A DNA stretch of 64,000 bases from Epiperipatus broadwayi (lineage: Eukaryota; Onychophora; Udeonychophora; Euonychophora; Peripatidae), in NCBI GenBank assembly GCA_028023455.1, contig JAQFVV010006454.1, forward strand, positions 1,380,729-1,444,728, read 5' to 3'. Below, in pieces: positions 34,951-46,502 of the stretch. Under the pieces are notes generated by a model that did not search any database, had not been told where the DNA came from, and saw only the letters and a list, made by a program, of their open reading frames with translations. A program made the position numbers and the translations under genes. Position 1 is the first letter of the stretch. Each line of letters opens with the position of its first letter.

Positions 34951-36985
34951 TGTAAATATCAATAGGTCGATATTTATATTTTAAAAATTTGTTATTTGTT
35001 ATTAAAAAAAAAATCTCTTTAAGTTGAAGTTTACATATGAAATATTTAAATTTTTCTTTTATGTTTATTAAATATAGTTATTATTTGAAGTTATTATTTT
35101 ATTTATATATATTGATAGTACATCATTATAAATATTTAATTATTGAAATAAATAAGGACATATAAATTGTTGATTAAAAAAAAAAAAGTATTTTATTTGC
35201 AATGATTACTAAATGTAATAAATAATTATTTATGTATATTTTAAAAGATGTCAAATTTTCGATTTGATACTTTTTATATGTATACTTAATATTTTATTTT
35301 TATTTTGATGTTAATTGTTGTAAAAGAGAACATATATATAACATGAGTTTTAAAATAGCATCTGCTGGCATGAAACCACGCGACAATAATAAGGAAGCCA
35401 TTATTAGGATTATTGCTTATTAAAAAATGGGATATAGAACAAACAACTGAAGGATAGAATTTTATTACATTTTATTTCTTTAAAGTTTACCATTTTTAAA
35501 ATACTGAAGTAACGTATATATTTTGTAATAAACATATAAATTATGACGGGGTAATAAGGATATATCGCAGCTAGGGCTGCATCATCATCATCGCTTTCAT
35601 ATATTCTAAAGCAATTTTTCAATGGAACAACTAAAAATTTCAACGTATAAATTTCATCGCGTCTGGAATTAAAAGCTGGTATAGCTATCTTAAATGTATT
35701 ATCGTCAATTTAATTCTAATCTGAAAGTAAGTGTAATTGATGTGCTGGATTTAACATTTTAATAAAATATGCATATATTCAAGAATTAATAATCTTCTTT
35801 AATGAAATCGTTTCGTCGTTCTTTTAATAGAATGCATTCTAAAAATAAAAAAATATACAGATGAAAAAACTCATGGACTAAATTAATTCTTAAAAAGGAC
35901 AATTAACTAAGTGAACTTTTAAAAAGGTATTTAATAATTTTATATATATGTGTGATGTGTGGATATATATATTTTTGAGATTGATATATTTTTTTTTTTG
36001 TTTATTTTTATTTTTCATTGTAAAATGTAACGTTTGTGAATGATCAATTTAAGCGTCTTGTTCTATTATAACATTAAACGTATAACAGATGATGTTTAAG
36101 ATAAATATTTAAATAATTTTAAAATCTGAAAATATAATTTATAAGTTGAGGTACCATATATTAATTAGTATCTTTATATTATAACTATTAGGCAGAAATA
36201 TGTCTTTATATATTTATTGTTTATATTAATATTGAAACATTAATATTATTTAAAGTCAAACGATAACATAAAATAAAGATGTGCTATTTATTTTTATAAA
36301 TAATGCCTTTGTAATTATTTAAAGATCGATACTATATTATTCTTATTTTCTTAATGCCAAAGTTATTAGTAAATTAATTGAATTTACGACTTAATAAAAG
36401 ATAATTTCTTATTTCATTTATTACTTGGTTTGTAGGTCACTTACATATATTTTTATACATACACATATTTAGAGGTACATAAATTTATATAGTAGATGTG
36501 TATATTTGAATTTAATAAAAGTCCCTTTATTTTTGATATATATATTTGATTAGTTAGTCACATCAACCCAAAAGATAAATTATAATGAAAGATCTCATTG
36601 ATTAGTATGATTTTAGATTTGTTTTATATAAAGCTAGCTGGGAGGGCAATTTAAACAATTTATTAAAATATAATTGGAACAAGTTTGTTTTTCTTCATTC
36701 TTTAATATAAATGGAATACCTCATATACGTTCCATTATATTTAACTTGCTTAATTATGAGCTACCATATAGTTTCCATTGTATTATTTATATAACCGGGA
36801 TAATTTTGTCTTTCTTCAATTTAAATGGAATGTAGCAAGTACGATCCATTATATTTAACTTGCCCAAACATGGGCTACCTTAAGTTCCATTACATTTGGA
36901 GCATCCAAGTGAGGCTATGAATTATAGGTTCCATTACATTTGGCTAGTCCAATCCTGGGGCCGCTACATATACGTTTCCATTACA
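34951..36985 (+). repeat. LTR element 2, 3' LTR
   Basis: 2035 bp, nearly identical to 29439-31480, including the AAAGATC-bounded segment (36328-36594). It ends TTCCATTACA followed by ATATATAT. Confidence 0.85.
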
Positions 36986-37470
36986 ATATATATGTTCGAG
37001 TGGATATGTTGGATCAATGGTTTTTTTGAAAAAAAGATTTAAAGATATAACTCCAGTTTGGATTCATGTATAAGTAATATTAATGATTTACACCTGCTAA
37101 TAGTGTCATAAAGATGTTTCAAGCAACTATAAAATTTGTAAAATGAGATTTTATTCAAACAAAAACTTTTAAATATAAAGTGAAGATCATAATAGTAATT
37201 AATATATTATAAAAATCAAGAATTGTTTTGATCAATGGTATTCCAAATAAAAGATAACTTAATTATATTATCACATTTGTTGATACAATCTCTTAAGAGT
37301 CATGATGATATTTATAATTATTCTTTGCAATAAATATCACATTTGTATAGAAATCTATATTGTATCTGATATCGATAGTATATAAGACTTCTAATTATTA
37401 TAAGTTCTTCTTTATTGCATTAGTATATTTATTTCTTTTGGAAATAATGCAATGACTTTACACATGTTGT

Positions 37471-37612
37471 GGTTATGTGTATTGGTTGTATGAGATAGAA
37501 TCGATCACTGAAGGGAGCTTGAAAGTCTGTGTTCAAATCCCTATATGTGTGTTATCATGTGTATTGGTTGTATGTGAATCACTGAGAGGAGCTTTCAAAT
37601 CCCTTGTATTAC
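37471..37612 (+). repeat. Tandem pair of tRNA-like B-box fragments
   Basis: TGTGTATTGGTTGTATG followed by a CACTGA...GGAGCTT block and CAAATCCC occurs twice (about 37471-37547 and 37557-37612). The second copy has lost the AAGTCTGTGTT part. GTTCAAATCCC in the first fits a pol III B box. Related copies lie at 28585-28626 and 58246-58290 (minus) and 58560-58607 (plus). Probably worn tRNA-derived SINE sequence. Confidence 0.5.
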
Positions 37613-37980
37613 AACTGGACTCAAGATATATAAAATATACTTGTATTTAAAATATTACATGAAATTTAATAATTTTTTTGGCTTTGAAGATGATTTTAGC
37701 CTTTTGTCTCTATGGAATGTTCATTATTTTTTGATTATATATAGTTTGAATGCTGTTGTGTTTTAGAATATTATGATATTGTCTATGCCTATGTGCTTTT
37801 ACATAAAGAGTACAAGTTCTCACTACTATTGTTTTTTATCAATTATTAATAGTAAAAAAACAAATAAAGATAAAAAATAATAGTACTTAGAGCTTGTATT
37901 CATTATATAAAAGAAACTCTAATGGTACCCAGCATATTTTAAAATGCAAAAATATCAGATCTACTATATACTATTAAAAT

Positions 37981-39165
37981 ATTAAATTTAAGCGTAAACA
38001 GATAATATTATAATAACGTGAAAGCTAAACACCTTCAAACAGATACGCTTTAAAAATGCTTATGTGACAGCCAATCAGATGGAATAATGGCATCACATGG
38101 GACTCTAAATTCTAAAACACAAGCCAGAACTATTAGAAAAAGATGGGACCCATCTTAATCTATGCCTCAATTATATTTAAATAAGCCAGACTCAAGCATT
38201 TTGAACTAAGAGTGTGAAGCTTAAATACCTTCACATTTAATCCACTAAATATTATATATATAAATTAACAATGCGAAATCATCCGATTTACAATGAAGCA
38301 ATATTTTTAAATCTAATGAAATGATATTAATAAATGTAAATATATTAAATTTAAGCGTAAACAGATAATATTATAATAACATGAAAGCTAAACACCTTCA
38401 AACAGATACGCTTTAAAAATGCTTATGTGACAGCCAATCAGATGGAATAATGGCATCACATGGGACTCTAAATTCTAAAACATTAAAACATTTCATTAGA
38501 TTTAAAAATATTGCTTCGTTGTAAATCGGATGATTTCGCGTTGTTAATTTATATATATAATATTTAGTGGATTAAATGTGAAGGTATTTAAGCTTCACAC
38601 TCTTAGTTCAAAATGCTTGAGTCTGGCTTATTTAAATATAATTGAGGCATAGATTAAGATGGGTCCCATCTTTTTCTAATAGTTCTGGCTTGTGTTTTAG
38701 AATTTAGAGTCCCATGTGATGCCATTATTCCATCTGATTGGCTGTCACGTAAGCATTTTTAAAGCGTATCTGTTTGAAGGTGTTTAGCTTTCACGTTATT
38801 ATAATATTATCTGTTTACGCTTAAATTTAATATATTTACATTTATTAATATCATTTCATTAGATTTAAAAATACTGCTTCATTGTAAATCGGATGATTTC
38901 ATGTTGTTAATTTATATATATAATATTTAGTGGATTAAATGTGAAGGTATTTAAGCTTCACACTCTTAGTTCAAAATGCTTGAGTCTGGCTTATTTAAAT
39001 ATAATTGAGGCATAGATTAAGATGGGTCTCATCTTTTTCTAATAGTTCTGGCTTGTGTTTTAGAATTTAGAGTCCCATGTGATGCCATTATTCCATCTGA
39101 TTGGCTGTCATGTAAGCATTTTTAAAGCGTATCTGTTTGAAAGTGTTTAGCTTTCATGTTATTAT
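37981..39165. repeat. Two-plus-two inverted array of a 363-bp unit
   Basis: A unit of 363 bp occurs as copy 1 (37981-38343, plus), truncated copy 2 (38344-38481, plus), copy 3 (about 38489-38832, minus) and copy 4 (about 38833-39165, minus, lacking its last bases). The tandem period is exactly 363 bp in both arms. TATATACTATTAAA (14 bp) occurs just outside both ends and may be a target duplication of the whole block. The unit contains CCAATCAGATGGAATAATGG and a palindromic AAGATGGGACCCATCTT. No ORF is present. The array can fold into a very long hairpin. The family is unrecognised. Confidence 0.8.
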
Positions 39166-39169
39166 ATAC

Positions 39170-42100
39170 TATTAAATAAAATTAGGCCTTATAATCAACC
39201 CTCTTTCAAAATCCAATAAGTTTCTCATAAAAATTGTGTGATCTCTTATATAAATATGAGCAATTAATCATTAGAGCAATAATAAAACAATTAAACACAT
39301 TTAGTTAAATAACTCTCATATTCATTGAGAATCATTTGTCATTTCTCTCAGAAAAAATATGGTTGTTCTCTACTACTTTAGAATGCTGTTTTAACATCAT
39401 TATAACTTGCATTAGTTATCAGATTTCTTTGTACTATTATAAATTTAACCACACTGCTTTTATTGATAGTCCTCAAAAAGTAATCATCTTTACTCTATTG
39501 TTCTCTAAGAAAGGAATTATTGTAAGGATGATCTTTCCTTTTTGATGATACTTGTTTTATCATAACTTGCTAAATTTGAACAATTTTAAAAAAATTTTTC
39601 AATACATTTGAATAATTATAAAGCAAATATCAGATGTTAAAAAGAATTTAACAGATTTATTACAAATTTCCATTTCATTTCTTCACTTTTAAAAAAACAA
39701 TAAACAAAAAAGAATTTGTTTAGTTTTTGAAAGAATGTTTAGACAAACATTGTTGGTAATGTTTACAGTCTATTGTTTTTATTTACAAATCAGTTTTTAA
39801 ATATTTCAAAAGATCAAATGTGATTTTCTAGATATTATTCATTTATAAAATTAAATTAAAAAGAAATTAAGTCCAATTTATAGAATTTTAGTTTAAAATA
39901 AAGATTTTATATGGAAGTGAAAAAAAAATTAGCATTTTCAAAAACTCTCATTATTGGTATAATAGAAAATGTCAGATATTTGAAATGGTTAAACATACAA
40001 ATGTGATATATTACCAGTGTCCATTATCACTCTCTTTATCTATTTATATTATGAATAACACCAGAATGTAGCACCAAGAATTTTAGCTAAATGTGATACT
40101 CCCAGAGAATAATCAAGAGGCTAAAATTATCACTCATTTCAATAAACTTTTTGTCATATGTTTAATAGTTATTTGCAGCATTTCTATAACTATTTTTTAT
40201 ATAGGCAAGTGTAGCTAAAAATATTATTGAGTGCCGCATATTGTTTTGATTTTGTTGTTTGTTTGTAATGACTTGGCATGCGTATATTAGCAGGCATGGC
40301 AAAATGGATTATTATTCTTTCTTCAGTTAAATGCACTGTCGGTTCTAATATATATATATATATGGAGAGAGAAATGGGAGAAAGAGAGTGGAGAGAAAGT
40401 GAATATAAGTGTTTTTAAATTATTATAGAATATTTTTGTTATATTTATTTAACATTTAAAAAAATTAAATTCAAAATGTTAAGTAAATGTCATTTTAATT
40501 CTAAAACGTCAATTCTAATATTATATATATATATTTATAACTAATCAAATCATTTGATATAAGAACTCTATATTTTTATGGAGCCCAAAAAATTTATCAT
40601 GAAAATTGATTCTTTTATGCAGATCAATACTAAAATCAATACTAAAATAAACGAACATTCTTAATCATGCATACATGGTAAATCAGAATGCTTATTATTA
40701 CTCTTTTTCCAAGTTATAGATATCAGCCACAATATGGGGTTTTCTATAATATCATTTGTACACAGTCTTTAATAACTTGCAATCAAATAAAAAAAATGTA
40801 TTCTTTGATATAGAATTTTTTAACACCAGAGTTTTATCTGCTGTGACACTCACCTCTAAAGAATAATCAAGATTAAATGTTTCTGGCCAAACATCTAATT
40901 TTTTTTCATTTGAATAATTTTTAAAGAGAAATTATCAGAACAACTGTTCCATATGTTTAATAGTTATTTGCAGCACCTCCACAATAATCTTTATTTATAG
41001 GATTGTATGTTGATCGAACTCAAAATGTCATTGGATACAATCTTTCTGTTAATTGTATACAGATGTACCTAAATATTACATATATAGAAATGAAATGATA
41101 AAAAAGATATGCTTCTAAAATATTTTTAAAAAATACTTATTTTGATTAAAAAATAGACATTTTTGCTTGATTTATTTAACATTTCAAAATTTAAATTCAA
41201 AACTCATAAATAAGATAAATGAAATCTAAAGTATAAAAATGATAGACAAAATGATGTATTATTAAGAGATTTTAGTCTAGAAGTAAAATAAGTGCATTAA
41301 AAATGCAAATATAATACAAAAAAGAACAGAAACAAAGTCTCAAAGAAAAAATAAATAAAATCAAACAAATTTCAATCTTAGATATGAAACAGAAATAAAA
41401 AATAAATGAAAAACATCTCATGTCAGAAGTTGATTAACCAACACTAAGTTTCAAATAAATATTCCATTAAGGCTTCAAAAATTATTGAAATAGTCTAATG
41501 TAATTAAATTAATGATGTACATTTGCATTCTAGAATGTTGCTAAACCATAATAAAAAGCTTATTCAATATTAAACAACTTTTTTTTTACATTTATAATGA
41601 ACAATCAGAAAACATGAGATTTTCTGACTCAACTTAGCATTGTAATTGGTTATCATTTAGTCTTGGCATCATCAGAGTTTATATTTGTACAACATTGTGC
41701 AAAAATATAATGCAATAAATAATATTTAGTAAAATTTATTGGTAATATTAAACATTTATTATGAATTTATATAAAATCCATCTTTTTAATTAAGGGCATT
41801 CATGTGATCTCCAGTCTTAGACAGATTTATTTTTAAATGTAAATAATCAAGTATGAAGAAATTATTCAAATGGAAAACAAAATCTTACTACTAATATATT
41901 ATATTTATTCATATCTGAACGTTAAAAATTGTTTTAAAACTAAAAAGATTGACTTCATCAATTGATTGCTTTACTAATTCATAGTAGTTGAAAACCAATT
42001 TTGATACTGTTATAATGTCAAAACTGTTATAGAATTGTCCAAATATTAAATCCTTATAACACTGATAAATCCACAAATATATTAGCATTAACATGAAAAA

Positions 42101-43225
42101 TAGTTTATAGATAACCATATATAGTCTAGACTTTAGTAGAATAAAAATTTAATACTGAAGGTTGCAGAATTCAACTAAAAATTAACATAGATTAAATGAA
42201 TCTGTCATTATAGTACTTAAAAATTATATAATCTTTCAAGCAATGAATGTTTTGTTTTAGTGCATAAATTATAGAAAATCACATCAAATCCCTTGAATAA
42301 ATTAAATTTAGATACATATATAAAGATTGCAGAAAATGTAATTATAACTGAATCTAATAAAAAAAGTCCAAACTTATCATAGATCTTTATTTTTGGCAAT
42401 CTGCACATAATATCTTTTATAAAAATATCAAAAAAAAAAAAGTATTATTAATTTAACCTTGTTTTATTCACTTTTTATCCATTTAAAATGTAATATATAT
42501 GGTGATATAAATAGTATAGATAATGTGTTGTTTTAGTATATCAAAGCAAGTTAAAAAAATAGTGGGTGTTGACAAAATATTAATAATAATGAAATATTAT
42601 TGCTTTATCCAAAAATTTTTATACCTACATTTTCATTCTACTTGGCAAATATTTGAAATTTGTAAATAAGATATTTGAAAATGGCAAATGACCCCCAAGA
42701 TAACATTTTAGCTGAACCTGCACTCTTGAGTTGTCCATATGCTTAATAAAAAATAAGATGTATTAATGTTAAGTTAATTTCAAAATGTAATTTTAATTAA
42801 AAATATTATAATAGCGAGCCTAATAAATAATTAGTAATTAACATAATAGATCAGATCAAATGGGTAAATTCAAAAAAAATGATACGTATAGATCAAATTG
42901 TAATGATAAACATATATAATTAATAAAATTGAATTAAAAAATATTGGAATCGTTAACTATAAGCTACATGAAATCTGGTTAACAAGAAATGATTTAGGAT
43001 TTTCTTTTTTTACTTTAAGTCAATTTTAATTGAAGATTTACTACAACCTAGCATGTGGTAAAAAAGTTTACAAAGAAATTTAAAGTTCTGGTGCAAAAAT
43101 TTGATGAAAGTAAAATGTTGATATATTTAAATTTTTGCATTTAATTTTAAGTTATAGGCAAAATTTTATAAAATTTAATAATTAAGGTTTATATAGCAAG
43201 TGTTTAAATTGTCAGATACATTAAT
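39170..43225. other. AT-rich DNA with diverged dispersed repeats
   Basis: About 40045-40190 and 40820-40990 share TAACACCAGA, GAATAATCAAGA and CATATGTTTAATAGTTATTT in order, and a shorter match lies near 42700-42745, so an old dispersed repeat is present three times. The ORFs at 39336-39545, 41909-42118 and 42217-42408 have no recognisable motif. Confidence 0.45.
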
Positions 43226-43233
43226 AGCTAAAT

Positions 43234-43600
43234 GTTTTCCTGAAGGTTTGTGACGATCGTATTCTAGTTGTATTTATATATTGAATTATTTCCGTCATCT
43301 AATATTAAGTATTAAATGTCTTTTAGAAAAATTTAACTTTATTTAAATTTTCTAATTACATTCAATTATTATTAATAGCACACAAGTTAGTATATGCATA
43401 ACATTTCAAGAAATATTATTCTCCTCCCTTCTTTGGGTGTTGCTGGCCTGACTATATCTTTTGAAACGTTATGTATATACTAACCTGTGTGGTATTACCC
43501 ACAGTTGAATGTAATTTGAAAATTTAAATAAACTTAAATTTTTCTAAAAGACATTCAATAGTTAATATTAGATGATGGAAATAGTCTAATATATAAACAC
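43234..43600. mobile_element. MITE-like inverted-repeat element, copy 1
   Basis: The left arm, from GTTTTCCTGAAGGTTTGTGA through a CATCTAATATTA motif to AGTTAGTATATGCATAAC, is matched in reverse complement by the right arm ending near ATATAAACAC, giving arms of about 150 bp around a short G+C-richer centre. No coding sequence. A related, internally deleted copy at 49795-50000 preserves the other terminus, TCACAAACCTTCAGGAAAAC, the reverse complement of this copy's left end, which supports terminal inverted repeats. Confidence 0.65.
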
Positions 43601-44529
43601 AATTAATATCTAAACTATACAATAACTGTCAGTTGAAAAAATAGCATTTGTATTTTAATAGATAATAATTATTTACAGAAATAAATCAATATTTGTGATT
43701 TTAAAAAATACTTGTAGTGGTAGAATTAATCTTTAGCAGTTTTACATAAAAATTATTAAAGCATAAAATACCAGGCTACAGAAAGAAGTTTGTTGTAAAC
43801 TAAAACGACTTCCTTTGATTCCTATTTTTTAGAAAAAAATTAGTATGGCAAATTTCTAATGCCCATCCCAGATATTTCCGTCTTTGCAATTGTTATTACT
43901 ATGTGATTATTGATATGCATTATAAACATAGATATGCAGCTCATCAATACACATCAGGCATTGTGATAGGTTTATTTGATGGTCTTACTTTCAGTAACCT
44001 AGTAGACATTAACTAAAACATCACTTGAGTTTTTTTTAAGATAGGATGAATTTGTGTTTGAATGATTTAGCTATATATAGATATGCCAGGCAAAACTAAT
44101 TGCAAAACTAAATTAGTCTCTTATTTCTGAAAAGCTTTAAAGTCATCAGACAAGGCAATAGGTTATGGCTAAAGATAAAAAGTACGAAGAATCTCTTAAA
44201 TGCAGATTTGGGTTGTCATTCAGTTATGACCTTTTATTTAGCAATTTAAAAATGTAGCTCAAATTTTAGTGAAGATACATTTTATTTTAAATGGTATGTT
44301 GTTGAACTTGTTAAGTTATAATAAAAAACTTACAGAAAGTTGATTTGAAAAATGGGCAAGTACTCATTACAAAAAGAAAATATTTAAAGCAACCTGATAT
44401 GGGATCATCAGAAATAAAAAATATAAAAATAATATTGTGGAGAGTGGGGGTGTATTAGATAGAAAGGCAAAATTAGTTTTTTCACATTAATGGTAGATAA
44501 AAAATAGATAATTCAGGTTTTTTCCCCAA

Positions 44530-45260
44530 CAAGTCCTTATTGTGATGAAGAAGTAGAGGACTTTTATATAGTAGTACCAAATACTTTTACTCTTACCAAG
44601 CTACATTTTAAAATTATCATGAGAATCTTTAATATCAGAATTGAAAAATGAAACTTCTATGGTTAAATTCAAGAAAATCAAATCATATATCACATGACTT
44701 AATTCAATTGATACAGAGGACACCGATTTGTGACTTTTCAGATATCTAAAAAAATGTATCTTATGAATGCTTACTTTAGAAAAAAAATACCAAATGAACA
44801 TAGAAACATACAAATGAATATAGAAAAAAAATATCAAATGAACATGGACACATACAAATGAAGGTATATCAGAATTAAATTATATTTAGCTTATAAGAAA
44901 ATAGATATGGTGAGATTGCAATGATTTTTAATTGGTACAACACAGAAAATGATCATTGTAAGTAAACTTTAGGATGCATATTAATGCAAAACTAAAAAGA
45001 CTAAAACTGTTAAAAAAGATAATATTAACAGTTGATATTCCTAAACTTTAGAAACAGACCAATGAATTTGAATTTGAAGCTTAATAATCTTTTCTAAAAT
45101 TTTAAAAGAATATGAATATGAGTCATACTAAACTGAGATTAGTAACTGATACTCTACTAAAAACTGCAACAAATATAAGTGATAAAAAACAGCAGTTTGC
45201 CAGTAAATTTTAAACTGAGACAATATAATATATGGTGAAGGAATATGAAAAGATTTAAAA
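44530..45260 (+). pseudogene. Second decayed RTE-type LINE fragment
   Basis: Landmarks match the copy at 16820-18420. EEVEDFYIVVPNTFTL and FKIIMRIFNIRI (about 44550-44640) correspond to the endonuclease GDFN region, and the linker around TNEFEFEA (about 45060) is followed by remnants of the TDTLL stretch. The DNA also aligns directly (AAAATTATCATG followed by TCTTTAAT). Numerous stops and the absence of reverse transcriptase landmarks after 45300 make this an older, shorter remnant. The minus-strand ORF 44601-44837 is a shadow of it. Confidence 0.6.
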
Positions 45261-45299
45261 ATGATTCACTAAGAAAAATTAATATTTGGAATTTTATAA

Positions 45300-46003
45300 A
45301 ATTGTGATAAATAAGGAGTTAACAATAATATAAGAGAATTATCACTGAAAGTTATAAAGTAGTATTAAAAGTTTTAAAATTATTTTAAACAATATCTTAG
45401 CACCAAAAAAAACCAGGAAAAAAGTTATCTCATTTCATTTAGAATATAAGATCTTATTATTTATTTATTTAACATATGATTTTTTAAACACCTTAATTAT
45501 TAATAAAATATTATTTAAAAAATCTGTAGAAATTTTAACCAAGAGATGGATTCATTGGGGATTTTATTGAATTCTTCAATTCAGACACTGTAATCATAGA
45601 TTCAATAGCCATTAACTATAGGTGAGTTGTATTTGTTTGTCCACATTTACATGAACCAGGGTATATTAAATTTCATTTGTGAAATAGATTAATGCAGTGG
45701 CCATGGAATGCTCTAAACCTGTTGATGAGATTCATTTTCATCTAGAAAGATCAAATCAAAAAAATACCATCATTTGAAAAACAACTACACTATGTTTTTC
45801 CATTTACTCATAATAAACTCAATTATAAAACCGACTGTATTTTGTTTTGTTTTGAAAAAAAATTATTTTATTCAGAAGAAAAAAAACATTACAGCGGTTG
45901 GTATTTATAAATGACAGTATAATAATATATGTTTATATGTGTGTATAAAGATAAGCTCTTTACTAAAAGGAAGAATCAAATAATTTCATAGAATCTCATA
46001 ATC
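45300..46003. other. AT-rich DNA, nothing recognised
   Basis: No ORF, RNA or repeat I can support. Confidence 0.4.
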
Positions 46004-46011
46004 CTGTAAGC
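46004..46011 (+). repeat. hAT target site duplication (left)
   Basis: CTGTAAGC, repeated exactly at 46495-46502. Eight bases is the hAT superfamily duplication length. Confidence 0.9.
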
Positions 46012-46494
46012 CAGGAGTAGGTAATTGTTTTGGTTTGCAGGCCACTCTGTGGAAATGGAGATTAGTGGTGAGCCATGTTGGGGGCCATTTTGTGGAAATG
46101 GAGGTTAGCAGAAGGCCACACCTTTTTTTCATGACACAATAAACATTCTGCTCTATTCCCTGTATTACCAAAGAAATATTACCATTCTTCATTAAACACA
46201 CAACATTCATTACTGATTTTACATTTTTGGGAGGGTTCATGGTTTCACTAAAGTTGGAAATTTATATATTTACTGCTGTTGCAAAGACTAAATTGAAATT
46301 AACCAGATCAACTGGAAAAGCACTGTGTATCATATCTACACTGTGCATGTATATTGATATGACTATCCTAGTGAAAAATATGAAATGAATCTTTAGTCAC
46401 ACATGAGAAGGAAATCTCAGTTCAAGGTGGATTTTTCTGACTGCCTTGGTGGACCACAAAAAACTCTTAATGGGCTGCTATTTTCCCACCCCTG
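46012..46494 (-). mobile_element. hAT-superfamily relic with a transposase zinc-finger remnant
   Basis: 483 bp with imperfect terminal inverted repeats: CAGGAGTAGG at the left, and the reverse complement of the right end reading CAGGGGTGGG, both typical of Charlie-like hAT elements. The 8-bp target duplication is exact. On the minus strand, around 46120-46240, one frame reads CCVFNEEW, a stop, then YFFGNTGNRAECLLCHEKK, resembling the BED zinc-finger start of hAT/ZBED-type transposases with its CxxC pair. The rest of the transposase is missing, so this is a non-autonomous deletion derivative. The 84-codon ORF at 45986-46240 is a different frame of this remnant and runs past the element end. 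Confidence 0.85.
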
Positions 46495-46502
46495 CTGTAA
46501 GC
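46495..46502 (+). repeat. hAT target site duplication (right)
   Basis: CTGTAAGC, identical to 46004-46011. Confidence 0.9.

Larger units (their letters stand above)
29439..36985 (+). mobile_element. LTR element 2: non-autonomous, Gag-only-like LTR retrotransposon
   Basis: A 7.5-kb element with LTRs of 2042 and 2035 bp (TG...CA) and ATAT(AT) on both sides. It is the same family as element 1 but in the opposite orientation, 18.8 kb away. The internal 3470 bp contain a primer-binding-like start, a 1.7-kb non-coding leader, intact ORF1 (356 aa), ORF2 and ORF3, then a partly purine tract. No reverse transcriptase, protease, RNase H or integrase is present. It parallels plant TR-GAG and LARD elements, which keep LTRs and sometimes gag but rely on another element's pol. 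The LTRs differ by only a few bases, so insertion was recent. The 267-bp LTR segment absent from element 1 is present in both LTRs here. Confidence 0.85.

Noticed and set aside
37975-39170. Helitron assignment for the 363-bp array because of the TACTATTAAA flanks
   Set aside because: No TC start, CTRR end or terminal hairpin at unit boundaries; the flanks fit a target duplication or chance better.
45724-45765. TTGATGAGAT...ATCTAGAAAGATC as another hammerhead
   Set aside because: Two extra bases precede GAAA, no stem I pairing, and the core starts with T; probably chance.
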